Of a stretch of 33,677 nt of DNA, positions 1 through 9,398 are shown piece by piece. The position numbers and the translations under genes are program-made. Under the pieces are notes generated by a model. It did no database searches. It was not told the DNA's origin and worked only from the letters and a program-made list of their open reading frames with translations. How positions within the stretch are numbered: the stretch's first letter is position 1; the number at the start of each line of letters is the position of its first letter. The DNA is from Gammaproteobacteria bacterium (GTDB lineage: Bacteria; Pseudomonadota; Gammaproteobacteria; Natronospirales; REEB76), in contig JAGWOR010000028.1 of the NCBI GenBank assembly GCA_028870845.1, positions 1 to 33,677 of the forward strand, given 5' to 3'.

Positions 1-65
1 CGGGACTCGAACCCGCGACCCCCGGCGTGACAGGCCGGTATTCTAACCAGCTGAACTACCACTCC
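1..65 (-). tRNA. tRNA-Asp (GTC), 3' end cut by window edge
   Basis: Read on the minus strand, the acceptor GGAGTGG starts at 65. It is followed by TA, a D-arm with GTTCAGCTGG, an anticodon arm CCGGC-CTGTCAC-GCCGG with anticodon GTC, and a T-arm ending in GGTTCGAGTCCCG. The 3' acceptor strand and CCA lie beyond the left edge of the window. It follows tRNA-Val at 8 bp, and both follow the HU gene in the same direction, so they are probably processed from one transcript. Confidence 0.95.
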
Positions 66-73
66 GCAGCGGG

Positions 74-149
74 TGGTGGGTGCTGAGGGGATCGAACCCC
101 CGACCCTCGCCGTGTAAAGGCGATGCTCTCCCAGCTGAGCTAAGCACCC
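74..149 (-). tRNA. tRNA-Val (TAC)
   Basis: This is a complete 76-nt cloverleaf on the minus strand. The acceptor GGGTGCT (143-149) pairs with AGCACCC (78-84), and the encoded CCA is at 74-76. The anticodon arm is TCGCC-TTTACAC-GGCGA with anticodon TAC. Its 5' end is only 10 bp past the HU stop codon, with no terminator between, so it is likely released from an HU-tRNA read-through transcript. Confidence 0.97.
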
Positions 150-159
150 CAAGGGCTGA

Positions 160-432
160 TCAGTTTACGGCATCCTTCAGGGCTTTGCCAGCTTTGAAAC
201 CGGGCACCCTGCTTGCGGCAATCTGAATAGTCTGACCCGTCTGCGGATTGCGGCCGGTGCGCGCGGCACGCTGCTTGACTGTAAAGGTTCCAAAACCCAC
301 CAACACAACCTGATCACCCCTGCTTAACGCATTGGTGATGGACTGCAGCACCGCCTGCACCGCACGATCCGCGTCTGCGTGAGAGAGTTTCGTGGATTCC
401 GCCACAGTGTTGATCAATTCAGCCTTGTTCAT
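160..432 (-). CDS. hupB: HU-type DNA-binding protein (HupB-like), 90 aa
   Basis: This is a nucleoid-associated HU protein, which binds and bends DNA as a dimer. The 90-residue length is typical. It has the N-terminal helices ([12 protein letters not shown]) and the HU/IHF signature around residues 46-66 ([18 protein letters not shown]), with R-N-P at the tip of the DNA-binding arm. The chosen ATG at 432 has a GGGGA ribosome site about 8 nt upstream. The reading frame runs 23 codons further upstream, but that extension has no homology to HU and would leave the ribosome site inside the gene. Lon lies upstream, as in the common clpX-lon-hupB order. HU has its own sigma-70 promoter (574-603) and a leader of about 135 nt. 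Confidence 0.96.
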   Translation of the reverse strand: MNKAELINTVAESTKLSHADADRAVQAVLQSITNALSRGDQVVLVGFGTFTVKQRAARTGRNPQTGQTIQIAASRVPGFKAGKALKDAVN

Positions 433-523
433 GACGTTGTGTCCCCTGGTTGCCTGAGTGTAAATGAAGGACAGTTCCACTGCCCGGGTTGAAAAACACA
501 TCCTGCCTTACGCGCCCAACATC

Positions 524-555
524 GCCAAACACATGCAGTCATTGCATGTCATGGC
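524..555 (-). promoter_or_regulatory. Hairpin in the HU mRNA leader
   Basis: A perfect 7-bp stem (ACATGCA 531-537 with TGCATGT 543-549) closes a 5-nt loop. A short outer GCCA/TGGC pairing (524-527 with 552-555) extends it. It lies inside the predicted 5' leader of hupB, about 90 nt before the start codon and just downstream of the predicted transcription start. It could stabilise the mRNA or take part in post-transcriptional control. No function is shown by the sequence. Confidence 0.45.
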
Positions 556-573
556 ACTGTCGTGGTTCGCAAT

Positions 574-603
574 TTTATACAGGTGCAGATTCTCACTTGT
601 CAA
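574..603 (-). promoter_or_regulatory. Sigma-70 promoter for hupB
   Basis: On the minus strand a perfect -35 box TTGACA (598-603) is followed after 18 bp by TATAAA (574-579), one mismatch from the -10 consensus. Transcription would start near 567, giving a leader of about 135 nt to the HU ATG. HU therefore need not depend on lon transcription. Confidence 0.7.
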
Positions 604-779
604 CTTGACGAAACCAGCACGTGCGCTGTTGCGGCCAAGGTCTGAGCTCGAATCAATATACAAGTAGTGTCTTTTTTCAGTCGCCTAAGCGATTGATAAA
701 TGTGGAAAAGCACAATTCAATGTACCGGGTCAAGATAGGCTGTCGGTTAGGATATCTGCCTGTGGAAAACAGCCCGCTA

Positions 780-3218
780 CTAGTGTGGACGTACACCCTC
801 AGGTTCGCCTTTTGCGGCCGGCACCTCCACCTTGGCTTCGGATCCACCCGAGGTCTCAGCGGATTTTGGTTCCGGCATACGCTCCAGCGCCACCTTGAAA
901 ATGTCATCGATCCAGCGCACCGGCTGGATATCCAATGCGCCTTTGATGTTCTTGGGTATGTCCACCAGATCTTTGGCATTTTCCTGGGGTATCAACACCA
1001 CGTTGATGCCGCCACGATGGGCTGCCAGCAGTTTCTCCTTGAGACCGCCGATGGGCAGCACTTCACCACGCAAGGTGATTTCGCCCGTCATGGCCACATC
1101 CGCGCGCACAGGGATTCTTGTGAGCGCGGACACCAAAGCCGTGCACATGCCGACACCGGCGCTGGGTCCGTCCTTTGGAGTGGCGCCTTCTGGCACGTGG
1201 ATGTGTACGTCATTTTTCTGATAGAAATCCGGTTCTATGCCCAGCAGGGCAGCACGGCTGCGAACCACCGTCATGGCTGCTTGAATTGATTCCTGCATCA
1301 CTCCACCCAACTGGCCGGTGTGGATGAGCTTGCCTTTGCCGGGCACCACGGTGGCTTCAATGGTCAACAGTTCGCCACCCATTTCCGTCCAGGCCAGGCC
1401 GGTCACCTGCCCAACCTGGGAGTGCTCTTCCGCGCGTCCATACCGGAAACGCCGCACTCCGAGATAGTCGTCCAGATTGCTGGGCAGTACGTGCACCTGC
1501 TTGTCGCGCGGCTTTAGCAACAGGCCCTTGACCACCTTGCGGCAGATCTTGGAGATCTCGCGTTCGAGGTTGCGCACGCCCGCTTCACGCGTGTAGTAGC
1601 GGATGATGTCGGTAATGGCGCTCTCACTGATCGTGAGTTCTGTGGTCTTCAGGCCGTTATTGCGCATCTGCTTCGGAATCAGGTAACGCATGGCGATATT
1701 GATCTTCTCGTCTTCGGTGTAGCCCGGAAGGCGGATGACTTCCATGCGGTCCAGCAACGGCGCCGGTATATTCATGGTGTTGGCCGTGGCAACGAACAAC
1801 ACCTCCGAGAGGTCGAAATCCACCTCCAGGTAATGATCGTTAAATGTATTGTTCTGTTCGGGATCCAGTACTTCCAGCAGGGCCGAAGATGGATCGCCAC
1901 GGAAATCCATGGACATTTTGTCGACTTCGTCCAGCAGAAACAGCGGGTTGCGCACCCCGACCTTGGCCATGTTTTGCACGATCTTGCCCGGCATGGAGCC
2001 TATGTAGGTGCGGCGGTGGCCGCGGATTTCAGCCTCGTCGCGAACACCGCCCAGCGACATGCGGGTGAATTTGCGGTTGGTGGCGCGCGCAATGCTTTGC
2101 CCCAGGGAGGTTTTGCCGACTCCCGGCGGACCAACCAGGCAGAGTATCGGGCCCTTAAGCTTGTTTACGCGCTGCTGGACCGCCAGGTATTCAAGGATGC
2201 GTTCCTTGACCTTGTCCAGGCCATAGTGGTCGGCGGCAAGTATTTTCTCTGCGCTTTCCAGGTCGTGGCGGACGCGCGTGCGCTTTTTCCAAGGTACGTT
2301 CACCAGCCAGTCGATGTAGTTGCGAACCACCGTGGCCTCGGCGGACATGGGCGACATAAGCTTGAGCTTGTTGTACTCCGCCATGGCCTTGTCACGCGCA
2401 TCCTTGGGCATGCCGGCTTTCTGGATTCTTTTTTCCAGTTCCTCGAGTTCATTGGGCGCATCTTCCAGCTCACCCAATTCCTTCTGGATGGCCTTCATCT
2501 GCTCGTTGAGATAGTACTCGCGCTGGCTCTTTTCCATCTGCTGCTTGACGCGTCCACGGATGCGACGCTCGATTTGCAGAATGTCGATCTCACCCTCGAT
2601 CAGCGCCATTACGTGCTCGAGCCTGGCGCGCGTATCGTCCAATTCAAGGATTTTCTGTTTTTCATCGAGCCTAAGCTGCATGTGTGCCGCGATGGTGTCG
2701 GCGAGCCTGCCGGGTGAATCGATCCCTGCCAGCGAGGTCAGCAATTCCGGGGGAATCTTCTTGTTCAGCTTCACGTATTGGTCGAACAACGAGAGCGCGG
2801 AACGCATCAATACGTCCATCTCGCGTTCGTCATGCTGGGTTTGACTGCGGATTACGCTGACCAGCGCGGAAAAATATTCGCCATCGTTGATCTGCAGGAT
2901 GCGGGCACGATCACCGCCCTCGACCAGCACCTTGACGGTGCCGTCAGGCAGTTTCACCAGCTGCAGGATGGTGGCGAGTGCGCCGACACGGTAGACGTCG
3001 CTTTCCTTGGGATCATCGACTTCCGGGCTTTTTTGCGCCAGCAGCAGGATTTGTTTGCCGGCCTGCATGCCGTGCTCCAGCGCTTTTATGGATTTTTCAC
3101 GGCCAACGAACAATGGCGTGACCATGTGCGGGTAAACCACCACATCACGTAATGGCAGAACCGGCACCAATATTGGCTGGCCTTCAAGTAAATCGGTTTG
3201 GTGTGTCTCGCTGGTCAC
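780..3218 (-). CDS. lon: ATP-dependent protease Lon (LonA), 812 aa
   Basis: This is a cytosolic AAA+ serine protease that unfolds and degrades damaged and regulatory proteins. The domain order is an N-terminal substrate-binding domain (about 15-210), a coiled-coil region (about 210-280), the AAA+ module with Walker A GPPGVGKT (363-370) and Walker B LLDEVD (428-433), and the C-terminal protease domain. The catalytic dyad is visible: Ser686 in PKDGPSAG and Lys729 in GGLKEK. The 812 residues exceed E. coli Lon (784), mainly through a hydrophilic C-terminal tail after about residue 780. The start is GTG at 3216-3218, preceded by AAGGA at a good distance. It follows clpX by 95 bp and has its own sigma-32 type promoter there. 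Confidence 0.98.
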   Translation of the reverse strand: MTSETHQTDLLEGQPILVPVLPLRDVVVYPHMVTPLFVGREKSIKALEHGMQAGKQILLLAQKSPEVDDPKESDVYRVGALATILQLVKLPDGTVKVLVEGGDRARILQINDGEYFSALVSVIRSQTQHDEREMDVLMRSALSLFDQYVKLNKKIPPELLTSLAGIDSPGRLADTIAAHMQLRLDEKQKILELDDTRARLEHVMALIEGEIDILQIERRIRGRVKQQMEKSQREYYLNEQMKAIQKELGELEDAPNELEELEKRIQKAGMPKDARDKAMAEYNKLKLMSPMSAEATVVRNYIDWLVNVPWKKRTRVRHDLESAEKILAADHYGLDKVKERILEYLAVQQRVNKLKGPILCLVGPPGVGKTSLGQSIARATNRKFTRMSLGGVRDEAEIRGHRRTYIGSMPGKIVQNMAKVGVRNPLFLLDEVDKMSMDFRGDPSSALLEVLDPEQNNTFNDHYLEVDFDLSEVLFVATANTMNIPAPLLDRMEVIRLPGYTEDEKINIAMRYLIPKQMRNNGLKTTELTISESAITDIIRYYTREAGVRNLEREISKICRKVVKGLLLKPRDKQVHVLPSNLDDYLGVRRFRYGRAEEHSQVGQVTGLAWTEMGGELLTIEATVVPGKGKLIHTGQLGGVMQESIQAAMTVVRSRAALLGIEPDFYQKNDVHIHVPEGATPKDGPSAGVGMCTALVSALTRIPVRADVAMTGEITLRGEVLPIGGLKEKLLAAHRGGINVVLIPQENAKDLVDIPKNIKGALDIQPVRWIDDIFKVALERMPEPKSAETSGGSEAKVEVPAAKGEPEGVRPH

Positions 3219-3273
3219 GCTCTATCCTTCGTTTGTATGCCGTACGCAAGCGCCAGGGTATTCCATTGCATGG

Positions 3274-3299
3274 ATATGGCCGGAATGCGGCATTTCAAG
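3274..3299 (-). promoter_or_regulatory. Sigma-32 (heat-shock) type promoter for lon
   Basis: On the minus strand CTTGAAA (3293-3299) exactly matches the RpoH -35 box. After 11 bp comes GGCCATAT (3274-3281), which matches CCCCATNT at all but its first two positions. The spacing is inside the 11-16 bp range for RpoH promoters. The predicted start near 3266 gives a leader of about 48 nt to the lon GTG. lon is a classic RpoH target in gammaproteobacteria. Confidence 0.72.
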
Positions 3300-3313
3300 T
3301 ATCCAGCCCGAAA

Positions 3314-4603
3314 TCATCGTCCCTCAGAAGCGGCTATTTGCTTTTTGCTGCGTTCATAAACCAGGTAAGGCTGGTTCTCGCCACTGATGACGGCCTCATC
3401 AATCACCACCTTTGAGACGTTTTCCATGGAAGGCAGCTCATACATGATGTCCAGCAGAACATGCTCAAGGATGGTGCGCAGGCCGCGGGCGCCGGTTTTA
3501 CGCCCCATGGCACGGCGAGCCGTGCACCGCAATGCATCCTCGCGAATCTCCAGCTCACAGCCCTCCATATCGAACAGCTTTTGATACTGTTTGGTGATGG
3601 CGTTTTTAGGCTCTGTCAGAATGCGCATCAGCGCGGCTTCATCCAGCTCGTCCAGGGTGGCCACCACCGGCAATCGGCCCACAAATTCCGGAATCAGTCC
3701 GAAATGGATCAGGTCTTCGGGTTCCACGTCGTGCAGCACATCTCCCAAGTTCTTGATATCGGCTTTGCTTTTGACTTCGGCCATGAAGCCAATGCCGCTT
3801 TTTTCCGTGCGGTTGCGTATGATTTTTTCAAGCCCGGCAAACGCACCGCCGCAAAGGAACAGGATGTTGCCGGTATCCACCTGCAGAAATTCTTGCTGCG
3901 GATGCTTGCGCCCGCCCTGCGGCGGTACTGAGGCAACCGTGCCTTCGATAAGCTTCAGCAGCGCCTGCTGCACGCCTTCACCGGATACGTCCCGGGTGAT
4001 GGACGGGTTGTCGGATTTGCGCGAGATCTTGTCGATTTCGTCGATATAGACAATGCCGGTTTGGGCTTTTTCAACATCATAGTCGCATTTTTGCAGCAGT
4101 TTTTGGATGATGTTTTCCACGTCCTCACCCACGTATCCTGCTTCGGTGAGCGTGGTGGCGTCAGCGATCGTGAACGGCACATTCAGCAGGCGCGCGAGGG
4201 TCTCCGCCAGCAATGTTTTGCCGGATCCTGTGGGGCCAATCAGCAGAATGTTGCTCTTGGCCAGCTCCACATCATCCTTGTTATGGGTACTGCGCACCTC
4301 AAGACGTTTATAGTGGTTGTATACGGCCACAGAAAGTATCTTTTTGGCGCGTTCCTGGCCGATGACGTATTGGTCCAGGACCGACTTGATTTCCTGGGGA
4401 CGCGGCAGCTTGTTGTGCGTAGTCTGGGCCTGCTCCTGCATCTCCTCGCGGATAATGTCGTTGCACAGCTCCACGCACTCGTCGCAGACATATACAGACG
4501 GGCCGGCGATCAGCTTGCGCACTTCGTGCTGGCTCTTGCCGCAAAATGAACAATACAGCAGCTTGCCGCCTTCCTCGCCCTTGCCTCGCATTTCGTCCGC
4601 CAT
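3314..4603 (-). CDS. clpX: ClpX, ATPase subunit of ClpXP protease, 429 aa
   Basis: ClpX is the AAA+ unfoldase that recognises tagged substrates and feeds them into ClpP. The N-terminal zinc-binding domain has Cys18, Cys21, Cys40 and Cys43. The AAA+ core shows Walker A GPTGSGKT (123-130), pore loop GYVG (157-160) and Walker B VYIDEID. An IGF-type ClpP docking motif (SGIGFM) lies near residue 285. Length and ends match the family. It lies 125 bp downstream of clpP in the same direction, with a sigma-32 type promoter in between. A GGGAGG ribosome site precedes the ATG. Confidence 0.98.
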   Translation of the reverse strand: MADEMRGKGEEGGKLLYCSFCGKSQHEVRKLIAGPSVYVCDECVELCNDIIREEMQEQAQTTHNKLPRPQEIKSVLDQYVIGQERAKKILSVAVYNHYKRLEVRSTHNKDDVELAKSNILLIGPTGSGKTLLAETLARLLNVPFTIADATTLTEAGYVGEDVENIIQKLLQKCDYDVEKAQTGIVYIDEIDKISRKSDNPSITRDVSGEGVQQALLKLIEGTVASVPPQGGRKHPQQEFLQVDTGNILFLCGGAFAGLEKIIRNRTEKSGIGFMAEVKSKADIKNLGDVLHDVEPEDLIHFGLIPEFVGRLPVVATLDELDEAALMRILTEPKNAITKQYQKLFDMEGCELEIREDALRCTARRAMGRKTGARGLRTILEHVLLDIMYELPSMENVSKVVIDEAVISGENQPYLVYERSKKQIAASEGR

Positions 4604-4654
4604 CTGCCTTATACCTCCCGTCTCAGGGCCGAAGCTCCGGCCATAGGGTAAACA

Positions 4655-4683
4655 ATATGGGGAATTTTAGCTGCCGCTTCAAT
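4655..4683 (-). promoter_or_regulatory. Sigma-32 (heat-shock) type promoter for clpX
   Basis: On the minus strand a perfect -10 element CCCCATAT (4655-4662) lies 14 bp after ATTGAAG (4677-4683), which matches five of the seven bases of the RpoH -35 consensus CTTGAAA. Position and spacing suit heat-shock transcription of clpX, separate from clpP. Confidence 0.72.
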
Positions 4684-4728
4684 AGCTTGGCCCTGGAATC
4701 TTAGAGTCCTTTGCCAGGTAAGCGTTCC

Positions 4729-5349
4729 TCAGGCCTTGGGGGCCCGCTCCTCCAATACCGAATCGATAAGCCCGTATTGGACCGCCTCCGCCCCGCTCAT
4801 GAAGCGGTCACGCTCTGTATCTTGTTGAATTCGTTCGATTGTTTGCCCGGTATGCTTGGCCATGATGGCATTCATGCGCTCCCGCAGATACAGGATCTCC
4901 CGGGCATGGATGTCGATATCCGTGGCCTGCCCCTGCACCCCGCCCAGGGGTTGATGGATCATGATGCGCGAATGCGGCAGGCAGTGACGCTTGCCCTTGG
5001 CGCCGCCCGCCAGCAGCCAGGCGCCCATGCTCGCGGCCTGGCCGACGCAAATGGTGGATACATCCGGTTTTACGAACTGCATGGTGTCATAGATGGAAAG
5101 CCCGGCCGTTACCACTCCGCCGGGCGAATTGATGTACAGGCTGATATCCTTGTCGGGATTCTCAGATTCCAGGAACAGCAACTGGGCCACCACCAGGTTG
5201 GCTACGTAATCGTCGATGTTCCCGACGATGAATATCACGCGCTCTTTGAGCAGGCGTGAATAGATGTCATAGGAACGCTCCCCACGCGCGGTCTGTTCAA
5301 CCACGATGGGCACCAGGTTTAGGGCTTGGGTTTCGCTGGCTTTTGACAT
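4729..5349 (-). CDS. clpP: ClpP, proteolytic subunit, 206 aa
   Basis: ClpP forms the tetradecameric serine-protease chamber that works with ClpX. The catalytic triad is complete: Ser107 (GQAASMGAW), His132 (MIHQPLGG) and Asp181 (TERD). Length is close to E. coli ClpP (207 aa), including a short N-terminal propeptide. The ATG at 5347-5349 is chosen because GAGGAAA lies at ideal distance. An in-frame ATG nine codons upstream (5376) overlaps the tig stop codon as TGATG but has no ribosome site of its own. The gene follows tig directly, the usual tig-clpP-clpX arrangement. Confidence 0.96.
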   Translation of the reverse strand: MSKASETQALNLVPIVVEQTARGERSYDIYSRLLKERVIFIVGNIDDYVANLVVAQLLFLESENPDKDISLYINSPGGVVTAGLSIYDTMQFVKPDVSTICVGQAASMGAWLLAGGAKGKRHCLPHSRIMIHQPLGGVQGQATDIDIHAREILYLRERMNAIMAKHTGQTIERIQQDTERDRFMSGAEAVQYGLIDSVLEERAPKA

Positions 5350-5375
5350 GGTTTCCTCGTTAAATTTGGCTTGCA

Positions 5376-6701
5376 TCAGTCATGCGCATGATCGTGCGGA
5401 TGTTCATTGAAATGCATCAGTTCCTGGAAGCTTGTGGGTTTGTCCGTGGTCTTGGCTTTTTCCAATAATTTATCCACTACCTGGTCTTCCAGCACCAGCG
5501 ATTCGATTTGATGCATGACCGCAGCATTCGATCGCATGCTGCGCATGGCCTCGGATGGATTGCTGTAATCGCCCGCCATGCGTTCCAGACGTTCCTGCAC
5601 GCGTTTTGCATCCACGCGCAACTGTTGCTGCTTGATAACTTCGCCAAGAATCAACCCCAGACTGACGCGCCGCCTGGCGGAATCTTCGAATAGCTCGCGT
5701 GGCAAGTCGGTATTCCCCTTGCCATCCTTGGATCCCAGGCGTTCGAGTGATTCCCTGCGCATACTCTCGATCTCAGACTCCAGCAGGATATTCGGCAGCT
5801 GCAGGGGATTGGCCTCCAGCAGTTTGTCCAAAACCTGTTGCTTCATGCGCTTGCGTATCGCTTCATCCATTTCGCGACGCATGTTTTCGGCCACTTCCAT
5901 CCGGAGCTTTTCGATTCCGCCCTCCGCCACGCCGAAACTTTTGCAAAAAGCCTCGTCAAGTTCCGGCAGTTTCCGGCTTTCCACTTGGTGGGTGTGTACG
6001 CTGAATTGCGCGGTTTTTCCCGCCACCTCCTGTACGTGATAGTCGGCCGGGAAATGCACCTCGAATTGGCGTGCTTCGCCCGGCTTGATCCCATCGAGCC
6101 CCTGTTCGAAATCCGCCAGCATGCGATTCTCGCCCAACACCACGTAAACTTTTTCGGCCCGGCTGCCGGGAAATTCCACGCCAGATATACTGCCATTGAA
6201 ATCCAGCTGTATCCGGTCGCCCTTGCGCGCACCGCGCCCGGCGGCTATCCATTCGGCGCGTTGCTGCCGCAGGTTTTCCACCATGGCATCGATGTCGGCT
6301 GCAGTGATTTCAGCCGCAGGCCGTTCCAACTGAAGGTCTTCGGTGCCGTTCAGCTGGATTTCTGGATAGACCTCGAAGGTGGCGGTGAATTCCAGATCCA
6401 TGCCCGGGCTGCTGTTTACGCTGTCGATGCGCGGACCGCCAGCGGGATAAACCTTTTCCTGTTGAAACGCCTCATTGCAGGTGTCACGCAGTAACTCGCC
6501 GACCACCTCCTGGCGGATCTCGTTGCCAAATCTTTTCTTGACCACGTCATAGGGAATCTTGCCGGGCCTGAAGCCGTTGAGCTTGGCGCGCTTGCCGAGT
6601 GATTTCAGACGCTGCTCGACTTCGCGTTCCACCCGTTCTGCGGGTACCAGGACCTTCATGCGGCGTTCCAGGCCGGTGGTCGTTTCGATTGAAACCTGCA
6701 T
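5376..6701 (-). CDS. tig: Trigger factor (ribosome-associated chaperone and PPIase), 441 aa
   Basis: Trigger factor binds at the ribosomal exit tunnel and shields nascent chains. The ribosome-binding signature GFRPGKIP is at residues 43-50. An FKBP-like prolyl isomerase domain spans about 158-243, and a helical chaperone domain follows to the end. The ATG at 6701 has AGAGG upstream. The last twelve residues are rich in His and Asp, including HPHDHAHD, which is longer than in many homologues. tRNA-Leu lies 59 bp upstream in the same direction. The stop codon overlaps an alternative clpP start. Confidence 0.97.
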   Translation of the reverse strand: MQVSIETTTGLERRMKVLVPAERVEREVEQRLKSLGKRAKLNGFRPGKIPYDVVKKRFGNEIRQEVVGELLRDTCNEAFQQEKVYPAGGPRIDSVNSSPGMDLEFTATFEVYPEIQLNGTEDLQLERPAAEITAADIDAMVENLRQQRAEWIAAGRGARKGDRIQLDFNGSISGVEFPGSRAEKVYVVLGENRMLADFEQGLDGIKPGEARQFEVHFPADYHVQEVAGKTAQFSVHTHQVESRKLPELDEAFCKSFGVAEGGIEKLRMEVAENMRREMDEAIRKRMKQQVLDKLLEANPLQLPNILLESEIESMRRESLERLGSKDGKGNTDLPRELFEDSARRRVSLGLILGEVIKQQQLRVDAKRVQERLERMAGDYSNPSEAMRSMRSNAAVMHQIESLVLEDQVVDKLLEKAKTTDKPTSFQELMHFNEHPHDHAHD

Positions 6702-6760
6702 TGATTGCCTACCTCTGAATATCTGCTGTCTGCTGAAAAACGTTCATGCACTCACGCGTC

Positions 6761-6845
6761 TGGTGCGAAAGGAGAGACTCGAACTCTCACGGGTTTCCCC
6801 ACTGGAACCTAAATCCAGCGCGTCTACCAGTTCCGCCACTTTCGC
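6761..6845 (-). tRNA. tRNA-Leu (TAG)
   Basis: This is an 85-nt class II tRNA on the minus strand with a long variable arm. The acceptor GCGAAAG (6839-6845) pairs with CTTTCGC (6765-6771), and CCA is encoded at 6761-6763. The anticodon arm CTGGA-TTTAGGT-TCCAG gives anticodon TAG. It lies 59 bp upstream of tig, so some tig transcription may come from this tRNA promoter. Confidence 0.96.
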
Positions 6846-6998
6846 CGAACGGATTACGATCCAAACTTTATTTTTCAATTATATCAAAGAGTTGAACTTG
6901 ACTGTGCGGCAACGGACACGCTGATTTTCCGGATAACGACAGTCTAGTCTGGGTGACGCCGGCAAACATCCCGCCGTGCACAGGAAATGCTCGCGCCA

Positions 6999-8660
6999 TC
7001 AGCCCGTCCTGGCGGGGGATTGCCTGAAGCGCCGGTATCTGCGGATCAATGCATTGGTGGAGCTGTCGTGACCCAGCGTGGGTTCGCTGGATTGTTCCAG
7101 CTCCGGCAGGAGGTTGCCTGCCAGCAGCTTACCCAGTTCCACGCCCCACTGGTCGAAGGAATTCAGATCCCAGATTACGCCCTGGGTAAATACGCTGTGT
7201 TCATACAGGGCCACAAGCGCTCCCAAAATCGCCGGAGTCAGGCTTTCACACAGGATCGTGCTGCTGGGGCGGTTGCCATCGCAGACGCGGTACGGAATCT
7301 GTTGCTGCGGCACCCCCGCCTTGCGCAGCTGTTGCGCATCCCTGCCGAACGCCAGGGCCTCGCTCTGGGCGAACATGTTGGCCATCAGCAAGGCATGCTG
7401 GTTGGAGAGCGGGTTTAGGCTGCGGCAAAAGCCGATGAAATCGCAGGGCACCAGCCTGGTCCCCTGGTGCAGCAACTGATAGAAGGAATGCTGGCCGTTG
7501 GTGCCGCGTTCGCCCCATACGATGGGTGAACTCTGGTAATCCAGGCCCATGCCATCCTGGGTGACATGCTTGCCATTGCTCTCCATGGCAAGCTGCTGCA
7601 GATAGGCGGGGAAATATTTCAGGTATTCATCATAGGGAAGCACCGCCCAGGTGCCGACGTTGAAAAAGTTCACATACCAGACGCTCAGCAGGCCCATGAT
7701 CACCGGCAGATTGCGTTCGAAAGGGGTACTGCTGAAATGCTCATCCATGGCGCGGAATCCGCCCAGCATGGCCTGGAAATGATCCGCGCCGATGGCAATC
7801 ATCAGTGACAGCCCGATGGCCGAGTCCATGGAATAGCGGCCGCCGATCCAGTCCCACATATCAAAAAGATTGTTCTCTGCCATACCGAACTCCACCGCGG
7901 CTTTGGCATTGGCAGTCACAGCTACAAAATGCCGTTGGATGCTTTGCTCGTCGCCTAGAGCCTCCAGGCACCATGCCCGCGCCAGGCGCGCATTACTCAG
8001 GGTCTCTGCCGTGGTGAAAGTCTTGGAACAGACTATGAACAGGGTTTCCTCCGGAGACAGGTTGCGCACCGCCTCGGCAAATGCAGTGCCGTCCGCATTG
8101 GAAACGAAGCGCAAGTCCAGATCCCTCTGGCTGCAGTGACGCAGCGCTTCGCAGGCCATCTCCGGACCCAGGTCAGAGCCGCCCAGGCCGATATTGATTA
8201 CATGCCGGATGCGTTTGCCGCTATGACCCCGCCAGGATCCGCTGCGAAGACGTTCCGAAAACCGCGACATGCGTTCCAGCATGGCATGCACTTCGGGCAC
8301 CACATCCCTGCCGTCGACCTGCATATGCACGCCCTTGGGCGCACGCAGCGCCACGTGCAGCACGGCGCGGTTTTCCGTACGGTTGATTTTTTCACCCCGG
8401 AACATGGCTTCGATCCGACCGCGCAGACCGCGGGCTTCGGCAAGAGCTATCAGAAGCTTGAGGGTTTCTTGGGTAACGCGGTGCTTCGAATAATCCAGGT
8501 ACAGGCCGGCCGCCTCTGCGATGAAAGTTTCGCCGCGCCGCAAATCCCCGGCAAACAGCTGGCGCAATGACAGCGACTGCATCTCAGCGTAATGCGCATG
8601 CAACGCCCGCCATTCGGGAAGCTGCGTCAAAAGCCGTTGTTGTGTTGGCTCGCCATTCAT
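6999..8660 (-). CDS. pgi: Glucose-6-phosphate isomerase, 553 aa
   Basis: The enzyme interconverts glucose-6-phosphate and fructose-6-phosphate in glycolysis and gluconeogenesis. It is the long bacterial form, like E. coli Pgi (549 aa). Both family signatures are present: the first around [17 protein letters not shown] (270-286) and the second [18 protein letters not shown] (494-511). The likely catalytic residues are Glu360 in AMESNGK, His391 and Lys511. It stands alone between two tRNA loci on the same strand. No strong ribosome site is seen before the ATG. Confidence 0.98.
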   Translation of the reverse strand: MNGEPTQQRLLTQLPEWRALHAHYAEMQSLSLRQLFAGDLRRGETFIAEAAGLYLDYSKHRVTQETLKLLIALAEARGLRGRIEAMFRGEKINRTENRAVLHVALRAPKGVHMQVDGRDVVPEVHAMLERMSRFSERLRSGSWRGHSGKRIRHVINIGLGGSDLGPEMACEALRHCSQRDLDLRFVSNADGTAFAEAVRNLSPEETLFIVCSKTFTTAETLSNARLARAWCLEALGDEQSIQRHFVAVTANAKAAVEFGMAENNLFDMWDWIGGRYSMDSAIGLSLMIAIGADHFQAMLGGFRAMDEHFSSTPFERNLPVIMGLLSVWYVNFFNVGTWAVLPYDEYLKYFPAYLQQLAMESNGKHVTQDGMGLDYQSSPIVWGERGTNGQHSFYQLLHQGTRLVPCDFIGFCRSLNPLSNQHALLMANMFAQSEALAFGRDAQQLRKAGVPQQQIPYRVCDGNRPSSTILCESLTPAILGALVALYEHSVFTQGVIWDLNSFDQWGVELGKLLAGNLLPELEQSSEPTLGHDSSTNALIRRYRRFRQSPARTG

Positions 8661-8851
8661 GATGTTTGCCGGGTCAATTTATGCAGTGGCGGTAATGCCG
8701 GTGAATTGAAGCTGAACTGGACGGCATGCCCGCCGCACTGAGTCACAGTATATCGGGTAAATGCCGCGCTCCCCAGGCCACGCACCACATGGGTGTTCCG
8801 GCAATTGGCAGCGTAAGCCATGTCTATGTGGATGAAATGTCCAAGCCTCCT
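8661..8851. other. pgi upstream region (191 bp), no gene seen
   Basis: This region lies between the 3' end of the tRNA operon (tRNA-Lys) and pgi. It must hold the end of the tRNA transcript and the pgi promoter. No convincing promoter boxes or terminator could be picked out by eye. Confidence 0.4.
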
Positions 8852-8927
8852 TGGTGGGCCGTGTAGGACTCGAACCTACGACCTACTGATTAAGAGTCAG
8901 CAGCTCTACCAACTGAGCTAACGGCCC
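8852..8927 (-). tRNA. tRNA-Lys (CTT)
   Basis: This is a 76-nt tRNA on the minus strand. The acceptor GGGCCGT (8921-8927) pairs with ACGGCCC (8856-8862), and CCA is encoded at 8852-8854. The anticodon loop CTCTTAA gives anticodon CTT. It is the last gene of the Pro-Arg-His-Lys operon. Confidence 0.96.
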
Positions 8928-8951
8928 AACAAGAAAGCCTGGACGATCGAA

Positions 8952-9028
8952 TGGGGTGGACGATGGGACTCGAACCCACGACAACCGGAATCACAATCCG
9001 GGGCTCTACCAACTGAGCTACGCCCACC
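8952..9028 (-). tRNA. tRNA-His (GTG)
   Basis: The anticodon arm CCGGA-TTGTGAT-TCCGG gives anticodon GTG. The extra G at position -1 (9028) and discriminator C, both hallmarks of tRNA-His, are present. The acceptor GTGGGCG pairs with CGTCCAC through one G-T pair, and CCA is encoded at 8952-8954. It lies 24 bp from tRNA-Lys and 41 bp from tRNA-Arg. Confidence 0.97.
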
Positions 9029-9069
9029 ATAACCGGCTGAACAATTTTACACTGCCGGCTTCACCGCAA

Positions 9070-9146
9070 TGGCGCGCCTGGCAGGATTCGAACCTGCGAC
9101 CGCCGGCTTAGAAGGCCGGTGCTCTGTCCACCTGAGCTACAGGCGC
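9070..9146 (-). tRNA. tRNA-Arg (TCT)
   Basis: This is a 77-nt tRNA on the minus strand. The acceptor GCGCCTG (9140-9146) pairs with CAGGCGC, and CCA is encoded at 9070-9072. The anticodon arm CCGGC-CTTCTAA-GCCGG gives anticodon TCT. The gene itself is intact. Its first 15 nt plus 7 nt of upstream flank are repeated exactly 132 bp upstream (9264-9285). Confidence 0.97.
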
Positions 9147-9153
9147 AAATTCT

Positions 9154-9263
9154 TTTCACTCATAGCGCCCTCCCTGGCAGCCTCCCAGCTCGGCATCCCT
9201 GCCTCGCATTCGGCCGGATCGAAATGCCACCGGCATTTCACTTTAATCGCCGGCCTCACCCAT
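9154..9263 (-). repeat. tRNA-associated GC-rich element A (upstream of tRNA-Arg)
   Basis: This 110-bp stretch lies between two exact 22-bp direct repeats that contain the tRNA-Arg 5' end. On the minus strand it begins near GGGTGAG. It contains a strong hairpin (GAAATGCC 9221-9228 with GGCATTTC 9232-9239) inside an outer CGGCCGG/CCGGCC pairing. It then has a core at 9188-9207, GAGGCAGGGATGCCGAG, which folds as a small hairpin presenting GGGA. The same core, with small gaps, occurs in element B. Near the tRNA side lies CTGCCAGG, matching part of the tRNA-Arg 3' half, so a decayed tandem tRNA copy is an alternative origin. Confidence 0.6.
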
Positions 9264-9285
9264 CTGAGCTACAGGCGCAAATTCT
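9264..9285 (-). pseudogene. Truncated 5' copy of tRNA-Arg
   Basis: These 22 bases are identical to 9132-9153. They comprise the first 15 nt of tRNA-Arg (acceptor GCGCCTG, TA, GCTCAG) and 7 nt of 5' flank. After that the sequence departs from the tRNA (ATGGGTGAGG instead of GTGGACAGAG). There is no anticodon arm or 3' half of the right form, so it cannot make a tRNA. Confidence 0.75.
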
Positions 9286-9317
9286 ACAAACCAGTATCCG
9301 CGGCCATGAACCAAATT

Positions 9318-9394
<77 letters not shown>

Positions 9395-9398
9395 CCGC

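Larger units (their letters stand above)
433..779. other. lon-hupB intergenic region (347 bp)
   Basis: No gene is seen here. The 433-603 part holds the hupB leader, its hairpin and the promoter. The 604-779 part is somewhat AT-richer and should contain the end of the lon transcript. No clear hairpin plus U-tract terminator is visible there. Short open frames crossing it on the plus strand lack ribosome sites and resemble no known protein. Confidence 0.6.

Noticed and set aside
621-1289. Plus-strand 222-codon frame opposite the lon 3' end
   Set aside because: It runs antisense to the Lon protease domain and has no ribosome site or recognisable product. It is a shadow of lon codon usage.
1833-2717. 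Plus-strand 294-codon frame opposite lon
   Set aside because: It is fully antisense to the conserved AAA+ and coiled-coil coding sequence. Its composition is typical of a reverse-frame artefact.
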